Origin: Cycas panzhihuaensis
Lineage: Eukaryota > Cycadophyta
DNA length: 64,000 nucleotides
Assembly: GCA_023213395.1 (NCBI GenBank)
Contig: CM041465.1
Span: forward strand, 14,074,001-14,138,000
Direction of reading: 5' to 3'
How positions within the stretch are numbered: position 1 is the first letter of the stretch; every line of letters begins with the position of its first letter. A program made the position numbers and the translations under genes. Shown in pieces: positions 22,653-35,140 of the stretch. The notes under the pieces are model-generated. The model was given only the letters and a program-made list of their open reading frames with translations. It had not been told where the DNA came from and searched no databases.

Positions 22653-22655
22653 CCA

Positions 22656-25250
22656 CTCAAGAGATACCATCAAATAGTTGCTAGGTTTGAGAGGAATTTG
22701 GTGATCAAACCAAGGAAAAGTCTAGGGAAAAGGGGATTTGGGGACATGTTTAACCCTCCAAGAGAGATACGAGCTAACCTAGGGATGATGCATCCTGTCA
22801 AGTAAGTGATCTGGGGTATTTAATAATGGACTACCATCATTAAACTTAAATCTAGGTTGGTGACTATCATACTATGAATTCTTTTATGGTACTACAAATA
22901 TATTTGTAATAGCATAAGATACTTTGCAATATAGATAATAAAGATAGAAATCTCAATAGTATGATAGCAATAAGTACTTTTGGCCATTCTTTTCTTTGTA
23001 CAAGCTGACAAATATAAAAAATAAAGGCTTACAAGCATCTATCTATCATAGCTAGATGGAAATAAAATAAAAACAAGTAAAAAAGGTGAAGAAACAATCA
23101 AGTAAGATGAAGAAATGGATCATATGTGTCTAGGGAGGCACCATATTTTTGACTCAAGAATATTATGGGGGACATAAGGACCATGGACATTGTCCTACTT
23201 GTCATCATCTAAAATAAGGGATATAGCCCAATCGATCAAGAATAGCAAGAATATATCTATCGCATAAGTCCAATATGTATAAAATGAAATGAACAAGAGT
23301 ATAAGGTCAGAAAATATACCTACACTTACCATGATCAATTAATCATCTAAATCCTGTTCATGGGAGTGAGGAAATACATGATGCTTGTTTCCTATAAGCA
23401 TTAACCTATAATCAACTTATATTCATCTGTGATCATTAATGACCAACTATGAATAATCAACTTGTAAAAAATATAAAACCATCTCAATCATCCATTAAAC
23501 ATAAATGAATATACACGATATTCATTGTCATATTTATACGAAATATTTTCCTAAACAACTTCATATCTTCACATTTAAAGTTACAATCAATTATCATATA
23601 TTAACATATCATCTCAACAATCTTAAAAATTAAAATAATTACTAATATCCATATAAAATAATAACCATCTATCAAAATACATGGGTAACTAGCTATTATA
23701 ATTGCTAGTTCTTCTAGGATGTACTTCTTATATATGCTTCATCAATAAATAAGAGTAGTACAAAATTCCTTACATCTTACATATGAGATTAACAACATAA
23801 TTTGTGTGTTGCATAAGAGTAGCTTCATTCTTCTCACTTCTTATATACTAGCAAATAACTTGTTACCTTCAGCAGTACTTCTACACACTTACAACTTTCT
23901 TTTAGTAACTAATCACTAACTCATCACTATTAAATTATCAAACATATTAACTTTGAGAATAAAATGTACTCCCTAGCTAGGACAAGTTAGTTGTAATAAG
24001 GTAATATAAACAGTGTTCATATGCCTCTTGTCATACATGATAAGTTAGATTTCTTAATGGTAAAAACATTTCATATTAGGTGAATATTTACATGGTGCTA
24101 AGTAATCAACATATATAAGACTTCTTCTTATTTTTTCATGTCTTATAAATAGGTAGAATTTACTCAATCATTACAACTACTTATCTCTTGAATAAATACA
24201 TAATCTGGAAATTGGGCCCTTCATTAAATATCAAGTAGTATCATCAAGTATCAAACATGTGTCTAATAGATAGGTAAATATTTCATTTAACTAGTGTTGT
24301 ATAACTCACTAAATTAAATATGTAAATTATAAGGGGGTTTTATGTTCAACATATGTTAAATGATTCTGCATTAATATCACATCAAATATGTCCCACATCA
24401 TTAATCCTTCATCAAATTTGAGCCTTAAATTGTTATAAATAAGCCTTTATTATCTCTATTCTAAATGAAACTTCCTTTCCTATTTTTTAACAATCAATAA
24501 TAACATCATCTTGATATTCAAAGCCTTTGAAAACATCGAAATATGCCAAAATTATTCTAAAAAATATCATAAAGTGTAACTTTTATGAGATTAAAAACAC
24601 TTTAATTAACTTTATTGATTAAAAATCTCTATCATACAATTTCTAAACTATGCCTTGCAACTACTTGTTTCAACCATCTCAAAATTTACTTTCCAACATA
24701 ACTAATGATACTTAAATTTGATATCCTAGTCAAAAGTTACATTCAAAATACTATTAATGTGTTATGAAAAAGTGATAATTGCTTAAGAAATGATGTTAAG
24801 CCCCTTTTCAATTGGTCATTGGTCACATTGCTTCACTATATGACTTCATGTTGGTGAACTAGGAGGCTTTACAAATTCTAAATAAAATTTTAATTTGATT
24901 TATTTCATCTTTAAATTTATAAAAATAATTCATTTCACTTTATAATATTTTAGTTTCATCCATTTATTATTTATACCTTGGTCACTTGTTATCTTCATAT
25001 GATTACTTGATGTATAAAGGGGTCTCCAAAGATTTTAATTCATATTCCAATATAACTTAATATCATAAAATCTTTATTAGAAAAAAAAAAAAAGGGTCAA
25101 GGTTAAAATTTATAGCGATGCATGGATGTTAATTAATAACCTACAAGTAATGAACATAGTAAAGATTTCTTCAAAAAACATGATTGATCACTTAGTAAAT
25201 TGATGAGCAAACATCATAGGACTTCATGTGGGCATTTCACTAATGGATGA
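22656..25250. other. AT-rich DNA with no recognisable gene
   Basis: Dense stops on both strands; no Gag, Pol or host domain read. A run of 13 A lies at 25080-25092. The first 300 bases are less AT-rich and could still belong to element G. Nothing else can be supported. Confidence 0.5.
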
Positions 25251-25689
25251 TGAGAGAAAACAAATTTCCTATCCTCCCTACCAAGATCTAATTCATTAAA
25301 AAATGATAATCAGAAGCACATAAGAATGATCAAAGCATAAGAAATTAATGGGACAAAAATTAGGTTCAAACCCTAAAATAACTCTTTATTAACATAAACA
25401 TAGCTTACATAGTATGAAACCTCTCTAAGAATGTATATATAATTGCCAATAGAGGGCCTTAATATATAATCAATATAGAGGTTATACATGGTGGACATGT
25501 GGTACACATGCATGAGAGAGTTATAATAAAGAGAGTGGGCATTTAACCCCTCAAACTAGAACTTATGAAGAAAAATTATAACTTAAATATATTTGTACTT
25601 TATAACATTGTGTTATTAAAGTGACTAATGTTTATAATATATTTATGAAGTACAACAAGGAATTAATAAATAAATCATTAATTCCATCA
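25251..25689 (-). repeat. Element I 3' LTR
   Basis: Plus strand TGAGAGAAAACAAATTTCC to ATTCCATCA. The purine-rich tract (minus strand AAGGGAGGG, about 25690-25700) adjoins it. It matches 47238-47676 over the whole length without large gaps. Confidence 0.92.
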
Positions 25690-25699
25690 CCCTCCCTTA

Positions 25700-26300
25700 A
25701 TGATAAGTTCATTAATTTGAATACTAAGGTTATGTCAAAACTGCTTAAATTTATCTCTACTAAGTATTTTAGTAAAGATGTCTATAACTTATTTACTGAT
25801 TATCTTGTAGACTAAATTAAATTCACTATCCTAGATATGCTCTCTAATAAAATAATAGTTCACCTTGATATGTTTCATTCTTGTATGGAACACTAGATTC
25901 TTAACCATCTTCATAATACTTTGGCTATCATACAAGAGTGGAGTGACCTATGTTTATTCAAGACCAAGATTGATAAGAATCCTTCTAAGATAGATAAATT
26001 CTATAGCTACACTGACAATAACTTTATACTTTGTTTTTGTGGATGATAAGGTGACATTTGGTTATTTTTTATAACTCTAGGAAACAATAACTAAACCTAA
26101 CTTAAAATAATAGTCTGAAGTCAATCTTCTATTATATCAACATCCAACCCAATCTTCATCTGTGAAACTTACTAAAGAAATATTATCTACTTGGAAGTAG
26201 TCAATATTAAATTATAACAAATTGTGAAGGTACCTTATAATTCACTTAGTTATATTATGAACCTTGAGTACATCCCAACTACATAAGATGTGTTAAAGTG
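25700..26300 (-). pseudogene. Element I RNase H domain
   Basis: Minus-strand blocks: FTDEDWVGC, RRLTSDYYFKLG, TKTKYKVIVSVAIEFIYLRR, ILINLGLE, LLYDSQSIMKMVKNLVFHTR, MKHIKVNYYFIREHI and IDIFTKILSRDKF, ending IKGG next to the polypurine tract. It is clearly a Copia RNase H, with several TAG or TAA stops. Element L has the same domain style (53440-54010), so I and L are related families. Confidence 0.82.
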
Positions 26301-26399
26301 AGTATGAGTCAAGTAGATCAAAGTCCCCAAAAGTTATTTATACAAGGTAGGATCAACAGGTTTACCATACTCATCAATATCTAACTTAAGCCTTGTCTC

Positions 26400-27240
26400 C
26401 ATTGGGATTAGTGAAGGCTTATAATCCTCCATCCTAGATTTCTATAATATCTCCTTTATATATTTAGACTATCAAAGGAAGATACAACCTAGTTGTTACT
26501 AGACTTCTATGCCAAGAAAATAATATAGCAACATGAGGCTATTCATATCAAAGCTACAATCGAATTCCCCTTAGAGATAAGAGATCCACTCTATATCATT
26601 ACCAATTATTAAAAAATCATCAACATAGAGGATAACTAGTATGATCAAGTTGTCTTAGATTTTAATATATAAATTAGGATCTAAGAATGAACGAATGAGT
26701 CTATGCTTTATAAAATACTCATCTATCTTTACATATAATATATAAGGTGATTGTTTAAGGCTATACAGAGTCTTTTTCAATTTGCAAAACTAAGTGTTCT
26801 TTACCATAAACAACATAGTTAGAAGGTTAATTCATATATACTTCCTCTTATAGGTTACCATTTAAAAAGATACTTTTAACATCCATTTGATAAATAGGCT
26901 ATTGAAATTGAGTTACAAGGGATAAAGTAATCTAAATTGTGGTCATGTTAAAAATTAGGGTAAATATTTCAGTATAATCAATGCCCTCAATTTACTTGAA
27001 ACCTTTGTCTACCAATTGAGCTTTGTGGCATTAGATAGAACCATCTATACAAAATTTAATCTTATAGATCTATTGATAATGAATCAATTTCTTTCTTTTT
27101 AGCAGGTCAGTTAGCTCCCAAGTGTCATTTGGATAAATGGAGTATATTTCATCATTTATTATAACTTGCCACTTTGGTTTTATAATAGCTTCCTTAAAAG
27201 TAGAAGGTTCTAAAGTAGATAATACTTATGTCATTTAAGG
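26400..27240 (-). pseudogene. Element I reverse transcriptase with YVDD box
   Basis: The minus strand reads ILVILYVDDFLIIGND (YVDD at 26616-26627). Around it are a QLNWPIYQMDVKS-like block near 26880-26910 (CATTTGATAAATAGGCTATT region), the LKKTLYSLKQ-like block near 26760-26790 and an LVCKIKF-like block near 27050-27070. It is a standard Copia RT, broken by frameshifts and stops. Confidence 0.78.
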
Positions 27241-27499
27241 TAAAGTTTATAGACTACTTATATTTAGATTATATCTTCAGTTCTTAAGGAGGTGATGGAA
27301 TAAAAAAGATTATTTACAAGCACCATTTTAGAAGTTATTTTTAAGTGACCTCTATTTAAAGATATTCTAGAGGAATTATTGAGGTAGAAGTAAAGGGAAG
27401 AGGTGTAGATGAAGGACTAAGAGAATAGGATGTAGATGGAGGCATTATAATTGTAAGAACATTCTGTATGCCCTGAGAAGAGGAGTAGTTATTGTACAA

Positions 27500-28450
27500 T
27501 CCTTTTAATCCTTAAAAAATAAAATATATTGTAGATCTAAGTCTTAATTCTCTTTAGAAAAGATTACATCCTAAGATGTGTGTATTTTCTATGTAGTAGG
27601 ATCATAGAGTTTATAGGTTTTATAGTTGGGTATATAACTAATAAAGATATATTTCTTGCTTTTTCATCAAGGTTCTTTCTCTATTCTTTTGATATATGAT
27701 TGTATATTATGTATTCAAAAATATGTAAATGCAAGACTATAGACTTTTGGCCTAACCAAGCCTCCTCGAGTGTAATATTCATAACTACCTTTATTAGACT
27801 TTAGTTAGTAAGATATATAGCCATGTTAGCAACTTTAACCTATAATTAAAGTCCATGATTTTTAGTAGTAAGCATGGCCTTACCTTTACTAACCAAGATC
27901 TAGTTTATTCTCTCAATAACTCCATTTTATTAAGGAGTGTAGCAATGTAAAAAACTACCATTATATGCCATTGTCCTTGAAAAATATAGTGAATTTTTTG
28001 AAGTGTATTCACATCCATTCTCATAATGAAGGACTTTGAGTAGTATACAAGATTTTATTTCAACTTCATATTTGAATTATTTAAGTTTTTTAAATGTTTA
28101 TGATTTGTCCTTCAATAAATAAACCTAAATCTTGTGAAAAAAAGCATTAATAAAAGTGATGAAAAATCAGCAACCATTGAAAGAAGTTTGTGATATAGGT
28201 CCATAGATATCATAATATATAAGGCCTAATGGTTCCTTAGCATGCTAAACTTTGCCATCTAATTTGAATAGTGCTTTGTGATATTTTTTCATAATGGAAG
28301 CTTCATAAAAGTATTTACTTTATTTGATTTTTGGTAATTCATGTACCATATTCAGTTTAAATAACAAATGGAGACTATTCATATTTAGATGATCAAGGCA
28401 TTAATGTTATTATTGGTCTTTGGAAGGTATCTAAGAAATAAGTACATTTA
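27500..28450 (-). pseudogene. Element I integrase and GAG-pre-integrase region
   Basis: Minus strand: YYDIYGPISQTSFNG carries the first catalytic Asp. CEYTSKKFTIFFKDNGI is the block after the second, where HYENG replaces the usual SDNGG. A frame-shifted NKMELLRE is what remains of the QQNGVVERMN block with the catalytic Glu. The proximal part near 28380-28420 resembles the GAG-pre-integrase HLNMNSLHLLFKLN segment. Confidence 0.7.
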
Positions 28451-28839
28451 AAATAAATTATCCTTCACTATTAGAATTTGAGGCAAAAGTATTAGAAGTT
28501 GAAATAAAATTACTATAAGCATCAATTTCATTGTGTACAAGTGTAGATGTAGAGATAACATCTAACTTGTAGAGGCTTTAATCCTTATATCTAGTAATAA
28601 TCAAATTGTCATTCATGTTAGTGATGAGGCATTTACCAAGATGGCTTAATAACACCTCAAACTTCTTCTTATTTATTTGACTAATAGATAATAAATTTCT
28701 TTTCATCAGAGGTACATAAAAAATATTGTTTAGGCGATTCTTAATGCTAGAGTCTTATTAAAATAGAAGTATTTTTTATCTTGGTAACCTTAACTATTGT
28801 ATCATCACCAAATATCCTAGATTAATCTTGAATTAGCCT

Positions 28840-29305
28840 TATATCTATAAGTAGTTCTTTAGAACTAGTCATATATCGAGAGGCTCTAGATTCAACAAAA
28901 AATGATAGGTTATAGAAGTAACAACAAATAAGTTTTAAGAGTCATCCATATGGCCTTCTTGATTCTAATTTCATTGTTGGTTGTGGTTTTGATACCTTGT
29001 ATTACCTTAATTAATATGTTGGTCATTTTAATTTGCTCTTATACCTCCTTAAAAATTGCCATATCCTCAGTTGGGATTACCTCAATTTACAAGGTGATTC
29101 TAATATTGTTGTTATTATAGGTTGACTCTCTTTTTCTTGTAATCTAGTGTAATGCGACCTGATTTACTATAATAGTAATAAATAACCTAATTTAAATGTT
29201 GTTGATGCTATTTGTGTTGGTTCAAATTCATGGAACTAAACTATTGGTTAAAGTTTTGGTAATACTATCTCCCTTTATGTCATGTAGCTAAGGTAGGAGT
29301 TGATG
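28840..29305 (-). pseudogene. Element I protease remnant, zinc knuckle and Gag C-terminus
   Basis: Where the Copia protease should read WLLDSGASRHMT, the minus strand gives FFVESRASRYMT: the DSGA active site is ESRA (28882-28893). Upstream, YYSKSGRITLDYKKK at about 29130-29170 is the CX2CX4HX4C knuckle with its Cys and His mostly lost. The frame continues across the insertion of element E to 44643. Confidence 0.72.
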
Positions 29306-29612
29306 TGAAAGAAGTTAATGTATCAAGGTCATTTGTGTAGATTAATTATATGACCTTAGGATATATTATTAGCATTAGTCTCTTAATGAAATGTACTCTA
29401 TGTGTATTTAGATGTAATTTTGGGCTCATTTCATTAGGTAGGAAAATCCTAACCCTAATGCTCACCCTCAATAATAAAAGGTAAAATCTCAAGGAGAGAG
29501 TCATTATTCATTCGTACCTCCAAGTTTTCTCTTATATCTTGTTTTATCTCTTTTTCATTCTCTATTACTATTGTGTACATGTCAATGATTTATTCCCTAA
29601 ATCTATCCTTCA
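29306..29612 (+). repeat. Element E 5' LTR
   Basis: TGAAAGAAGTTAATGTATCA to ATCCTTCA. CTCAATAATAAAAGGTAAAA is the probable TATA-like region. The 3' LTR has four more bases at its end (an extra TTCA). Confidence 0.9.
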
Positions 29613-29614
29613 TA

Positions 29615-29626
29615 TGGTATTAGAGC
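29615..29626 (+). other. Element E primer-binding site (initiator tRNA-Met)
   Basis: TGGTATTAGAGC: one C-to-T change from the perfect tRNA-iMet complement, two bases after the LTR. Confidence 0.9.
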
Positions 29627-31539
29627 TATAAGGAGATCTATTCACTCTATTCCAGTTGCATAGAGTCATTTTACCTCTCCTTCACCTTTAATATGAAGTA
29701 TTGAGAGTGCACTCATTATTTTTAATATTTTGATAGCTTAAAATTATAGTACTGTGTATGTTACTACTTTCTCTATATGTGAAGAATTTTAGAGGTGGAG
29801 AATGTAGGTTTTTTAAGCTATTTGGTTGCCAGAACATTCTCGGAAGCACTAAAGGCCTACAATTTTAGGAAAATTTTGATCATCTTAGATTTTGATGAAA
29901 TTTGGCATGTAGGGTCACCTTGACTAGAGGAGCATTTTTTTTCTTCTAGAGTAGCTTTAAATTCAGCCTAAAATAGTAAGTTTTAGCTAAAATTAAAGGG
30001 TAAAATTTGTAGATAACTAACTTAAGGCACTTTTCCTAATGAAATCCTTTAATTATAAGCTAAAAATCTAAGATATGTTTTGAGGGATCTAGTATATTTA
30101 TGCATTAGAATTACTTTAAGATAAATCTCATCAAATTTCATCCACTGGTTAGTGAGACCCATGCAGTTTTCTCATGGATGCTAAATTTACCTACTCAACT
30201 CCACAAAGGACATTGTGAGGCCATTTCGGGTAATCTTTTGGCCGATTTTAGAGATGGTACAAAAGGGAAAGTTGATGTACATATCAAAATATAACTTTTG
30301 GCATATTGAAGTTTAGATTCTGAGACAGTGGATCTGGCAAGATTCTACTTTTATGCTTTTTTTGGGCAAAAATATTTTATGCCTTTTCAAAAATCTAACT
30401 TCACTACTCTATTAGAAATAATATTATGAAAACTTTTTCCTTCTACCATAAATTTAAATTCCATCATTTAGGCCTTCATATTTGTAATTTTTAGAAAATT
30501 TTACTTATTTATAATTATTTATAAATTTTGTAAAAAAATCACAAAAATAAGATAAAATAGCATGCATCTAAATTTAGAAAAATTAGTATTTTAGAGGTAA
30601 GTTCATCCACTTTTTAGCCCATTATGTATTTTGTATTGAAATTTCTAAAAACATATTTAGAAACATTGTACTAAAACAAGGGAAACCTTAAATCAGAAGC
30701 AACACTCGTTCCCCTACTAAATCTAGCATGCTTTTTCTATTTGCATACATAATATAAAGTATCACAAAAATAGAAGCAACAACAAAATAAGCATAAAATG
30801 TAAGCAAGTATATTTGACAACTTTTCATTTCAGTTTTTAGTTATTCAGAAATAACTTACATTATTCCTAAAAGGAATCTCATCCATATGATCTATACTGC
30901 CAGTTCTTAACTTGTGCGTGCACTCACCTTGGTTGAAATAGACCATGGTTGGCTAAAGTCCAGGCTCTAAGAGAGGTGTGAGTTTCATACTAGGTCTAGT
31001 CTTAACCAGAATAGTGGTAGATGGACAGGTTACCCATACCTACGGTCTCTAATTAGGAATAACCCAGAAAAATTGAAAACCTTAATATAAGATTAAAATT
31101 AACTTGGTCTAATATCCATCATAGCCATGGGATACATACATACCATTTAACTCTTTGGAGGAGGTATATAGCTGCTCACTGATGAACTAGGTGAGGACTG
31201 GGAGTACTTAGCCTCCACTGTGACTTGGATTTCATCACTAAGTGTAGGTGTGGGTATTACAGGTGAAGGCCCTAATCATATGCTAGAAGCCTTAGGCATT
31301 GAAACCTCACCTACATTTGAATATAAGTTGGAGGTTAGTGGTATGACACATCACTACTCTTTGCCAGCTCTACATTAGGCCTTATTCTTCCATTATTGCT
31401 TATAATCATTTTTCATAGTTGTTGAAAATACTTAATCATTGCTTGCTTCTCATCATAGCATTCATTTCTATATCCCTTTTATACTAGGTATACTAGCCAC
31501 ACACATTAGTGGCATATACGTTTATCATCTCTTCTACTT
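29627..31539 (+). other. Element E leader, no gene recognised
   Basis: About 1.9 kb between the PBS and Gag, long for a Copia. No frame of useful length and no domain found. The composition shifts several times (AT-rich at 30400-30800), so old small insertions are possible. Confidence 0.5.
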
Positions 31540-32600
31540 CATCATCACCATATCATCTCAATTCAAGTAGAATATCAACTGTATATTGAAAGGTAAAGAA
31601 AATTGGGATTTATGGTACATTAGAATTAAAAATGTTGTAAGGTATGAAGGCCTTTGGAGAGCCTACTTGTAGCCTACACCCATCATACCTGCAACAACTA
31701 CAACATCTACTTCTGGTGGATCTACCCTAATAACTCCTATAGATGCTACATCCAAACTACAATAGGAGAGAGATGATAAAAAAATTCGCATAGGAATTCT
31801 ATTGGTTACTGATCACTCCTTACATAACTTGATTAATAAAGAGCAACATGATACAATCTAGAAGGTACTTGAAGTTCTCAAGAAGAACTTTGATACCACG
31901 TCAAATTTAGAATTTGTTCATCTTATTTTGAAAATGAACAAATTAAAAATGCAGACAGGATGAGCTCATGAGACAATAAATCTTCTTCAACCAATAAAGT
32001 AGGCAATTGATAAAGATATTAAGGCCCAATGTATCACTTGGGTATTCTTGATCCAATCATGTCTACATGTCCCTGATTATAAAAAATTACTTGGAAGTCT
32101 TTAATCTAGTGCAACATTGAAGACACTCAACTTTGAAGCACTTATCGAGAAGTTCATAGAATTTGACAAGACCTTGATACCAACTTTGTAGTCTCTGACT
32201 CTCTTTTAGATGCATCATTTGAGGTGGAAGAAGAAGTTTGCTACATAAAAAATCAAGGTCCCTCTTATGGCAGAGGAAATAACCAAGTAAGAGAAAGAGG
32301 AAGAAACATAGGAAATCATCCACAAACTCAACCAAACCCTCAATCATAGCCTTAATAGTCTCAAGGCCAAGGGCTACCTCAACAAAGAGCAAGACAGTCA
32401 AGCCAAACCAATACCTCTTCAGGGATTGGTAATCAAACTATTATGTGTGATCAATGTAACCGTAAAGGACACCTGCCAAAAGACTACAAAACTGTCACTT
32501 ATAAGTTGGATAAGTTCTAACCAAATCATGGAGCTCACAATGTTGAAGAAACTTGTGATGAATCCTTTAGTGGTGCAAGTTTTATAGAGGCACACTTTTA
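31540..32600 (+). pseudogene. Element E Gag with zinc knuckle
   Basis: The frame reads LKGKENWDLWYIRIKNVVRY, EGLWRAYL, then much later VLKKNFDTTSNLEFVHLILK, MNKLKMQTG and RGRNIGNHPQTQPNPQS, a Gln-rich stretch, and the knuckle CDQCNRKGHLPKDY (32446-32487). The last Cys of CX2CX4HX4C is Tyr (TAC). This is the UBN2-type Copia Gag. Many stops; no clear start codon. Confidence 0.8.
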
Positions 32601-32639
32601 AAGAATTGAGGGATCTTTAGCATCAAATGCCATTGACCA

Positions 32640-33144
32640 ACCAAAGAGATACTTTGAAGCTAGATGTGGATATATCACTTGTGAATTCCCTTCACCAATG
32701 CCAAGCCCTATTAGAATTACAAATAGTGTGGCTTCAATCGAAGGATAATGGATCATGGACATAAGAGCAACTCAATATATGACATGCAATCATAGTCTAT
32801 ATTAGACATTTCACTCAAATATCCAAGGAGTTGTTTATATGGCTAATAAATCACAACAACCTATTGAAGAAATTGATAACATTCACCTAAAACTCCAAGG
32901 ATTAAAATATTTTATATTACTTGATGTCTTATATATACCCAATCTCAAGCAAAACCTACTCTCCTTATCCACACTTATTTCTTATGGATTTAATCTGAGT
33001 GTAACCGTAAATGACCAGACTCTCTAGGTCATTCACCCTCTAACAAATCAAGTGGTCTTGACTAGATATCTCTCTGGCAAACTCTTTTTATTAAATGGAT
33101 TACTATCTTCTAAAGCCCATTATACCTAAAGCCCTTATGCTAAT
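32640..33144 (+). pseudogene. Element E protease and GAG-pre-integrase start
   Basis: WIMDIRATQYMTCNHS stands where WIMDSGATQHMT is expected: the catalytic DSGA is DIRA (32758-32769), which should inactivate it. An intact stretch (32839-33027) follows with MANKSQQPIEEIDNIHLKLQ and VLYIPNLKQNLLSLSTLISY, conserved in Copia proteases, then the pre-integrase segment. Element D interrupts it at 33145; the frame resumes at 40885. Confidence 0.85.
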
Positions 33145-33592
33145 TGTGAGAATAGGCACATGCATAACATCATAGGATCAGATTAAACATTAAAAATCAT
33201 AGGAAAACAAATGAAGTTACACATGTACACAAGTTAATAGGTGGAAAACCGCTTCTAGGGAAGAAAAACCACCTCCTAAAGTTCTGTTTTTATTAAGAAT
33301 AGTTGTGAACAGAATACCAAATAGGTAAACTACCTAACATCTAAACTAGCCTTTAAAAAGGCATACAGACAGCCCTCATAGATTCATGGAGCCATCTCCT
33401 TGAATCTAGAAGATGAATTTATACAATGAAAGGTTCATTGAAATGCAGTTCTGCATTTCAACCACCTTTCACATAAGATAAATTAATAAATATTAAAGTG
33501 TAAACATTATGATAACTTAAATATACATTTAGACATGTGACTAAAATATAAACTTTAAAAAAGAATATAAAGATTACATTAGCATTCTAACA
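33145..33592 (-). repeat. Element D 3' LTR
   Basis: Plus strand TGTGAGAATAGGCACATGCA to AGCATTCTAACA. On the minus strand the polypurine tract AAAGGGGGA directly precedes it (33593-33602). Confidence 0.95.
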
Positions 33593-33639
33593 TCCCCCTT
33601 TAATGTAAACTTTTATGTTATAGAAAAAGAAGGTCTTCA

Positions 33640-34310
33640 TCACGGTGATTCCCCTTTAATGGAGACTTCTTTTATCTGCAACAGATCTCTGAGATTTAAA
33701 AACTTTGCTTCAGTTAAAGACTTTGTAAGAATGTTAGCAATCTGTAGATCTGTTGGATAATAAGACAAAGAAACAAGATTATCAGTAACTAAAGTACGAA
33801 TAAAATGTTGATGTAATTTAATATGCTTAGTCCTAGAATGTGAAACTGGATTTGTAACTATAGCAATTGCACCTTGATCATCAATTTTAAGTTCAATGGA
33901 AGAGTTTAGAGACAGACTAATTTCATTTAGTAAAGATTTGAGCCAAAGTGCTTCTTTACCAGCTTCAACAAGTGCACGATATTCCGCTTCAGTTATAGAT
34001 AAAGTAAGTGCCTTCATTTTCTTACTAGACCAAGTAATAGATGAGGTATCTATAAAAAATACATAACCTGAAGTAGATTTGCGATTAGTTATATCACCTG
34101 CCCAATCAGAATTAGTATATCTAGTTAAAGTTAGAGGTTTATTATAAAAATTATAAGTTAAACCATAAAACACAATATGCTTTAGATATCGTAAGATACG
34201 TTTGGTTGCTTTCCAATGAGATTCCTGTGGTAGTTGTATATAATGGGAACATAAAGTAACAGCATAGGAAATATCAGGGCGGTTGTGAGTTAAATAGATA
34301 AGACTACCAA
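33640..34310 (-). pseudogene. Element D RNase H domain
   Basis: The 177-codon open block 34173-33640 holds LTRYTNSDWAGDITNRKSTS, GYVFFIDTSSITWSSKK, SITEAEYRALVEAGKEALWL, LKIDDQGAIAIVTNPVSHSR, TKHIKLHQHFIRTLV and IANILTKSLTEAKFLNLRDL. The D-E-D blocks are otherwise complete, but YTDSDW reads YTNSDW (Asp to Asn), the first metal-binding position. It ends IKGESP next to the polypurine tract. Upstream (34310-34174) the RT-RNase H connection RRPDISYAVTLCSHY and RILRYLKHIVFYGL is readable. Confidence 0.92.
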
Positions 34311-35140
34311 TTAATTATCTATATAGTGTAGGATCACATAAAGGTGATGAACAATCAGTAGATAGTTTGACTTATGATTGTAACGGATTAGATACGGGTT
34401 TAGCATTTTCCATGTTAAACCATTGAATTAAGTCTAGAATATACTTAGGTTGAGATATAGTTATATTTGAATGATTTTGATAAACTTATAAACCAAGAAA
34501 GTAATGTAGTACACCTAAATCAGTCATTTCGAATTTATTCATTAAAGTAGATTTTAAATAATGAATATTATGAGTTGATGATCCAGTAATGATAATGTCA
34601 TCAACATAGAGGATTAGAACAGTAAGATTTTTATTTTCATGTTTAAAATAATGATTTGGATCACTAATACATCTAGTGTATCCAATGTGAATTAAATAGT
34701 CATCTACTTTAGTATACCAAGCTCGAGGAGCTTGTTTTAAACCATAAATAGATTTTTTAAGTTTATAAACTGAATTAGGATTTTTAATAAATCTAGATGG
34801 CTGAGACATGTAGATCTCTTCTTTGAGATCACCATTCAAGAAAGCACTCTTAACATCCATTTGGTGGATTTCCCATCCAAACTTGGCTGCAAGAATAATA
34901 ATTATTTTGATTATGTTCATCTTTGCAACAGGGGCAAAGGTTTTATTATAAGTGATGCCATCTATTTGCGAAAATCCTTTTGCAATAAAGTGAGCTTTAT
35001 ATTTTTCAACTACGTCAGTTGAGTTATATTTTATCCTATAGACCCATTTACAGTCGATGATATCTTTCCTAGGTGGGAGAGGAACAAGATCCCAAGTTGA
35101 ATTTTTAATTAAGGCATCAAATTCAGTCTACATAGCATCC
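34311..35140 (-). pseudogene. Element D reverse transcriptase with YVDD box
   Basis: From the start: LIKNSTWDLVPLPPRKDIID, CKWVYRIKYNSTDVVEKYKA, FIAKGFSQIDGITYNKTFAP, then the open block 34920-34486 with WEIHQMDVKSAFLNGDLKEE, SVYKLKKSIYGLKQAPRAWY, VLILYVDDIIITGSS (YVDD at 34597-34608) and FEMTDLGVLHYFLGL. All Copia RT motifs are intact. Stops follow in the thumb. Confidence 0.94.

Larger units (their letters stand above)
13150..22655 (-). mobile_element. Element G: Tat-type Ty3/Gypsy, decayed, 3' part missing
   Basis: On the minus strand: LTR (22655-20723), PBS, gag, protease, RT and the first part of RNase H. It then ends near 13150 without reaching integrase or a 3' LTR. The protein blocks match element M almost segment for segment, so G and M belong to one family or sister families. 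G is much more AT-rich and has more stops than M, as expected of an older methylated copy. Element H is inserted in it at 14578-16541. Confidence 0.88.
20723..22655 (-). repeat. Element G 5' LTR
   Basis: Bounded inside by the PBS and outside by a hairpin that corresponds to the LTR tip of M and B. Minus-strand start TGGTTTCCCACA, end TTTCA. Length about 1.93 kb, shorter than M and B. Interior homology with M is weak by eye, so the outer boundary rests on the hairpin and the TG...CA ends. Includes a TTTC tetranucleotide run (about 21189-21214) and G runs at 21243 and 21375. Confidence 0.65.
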
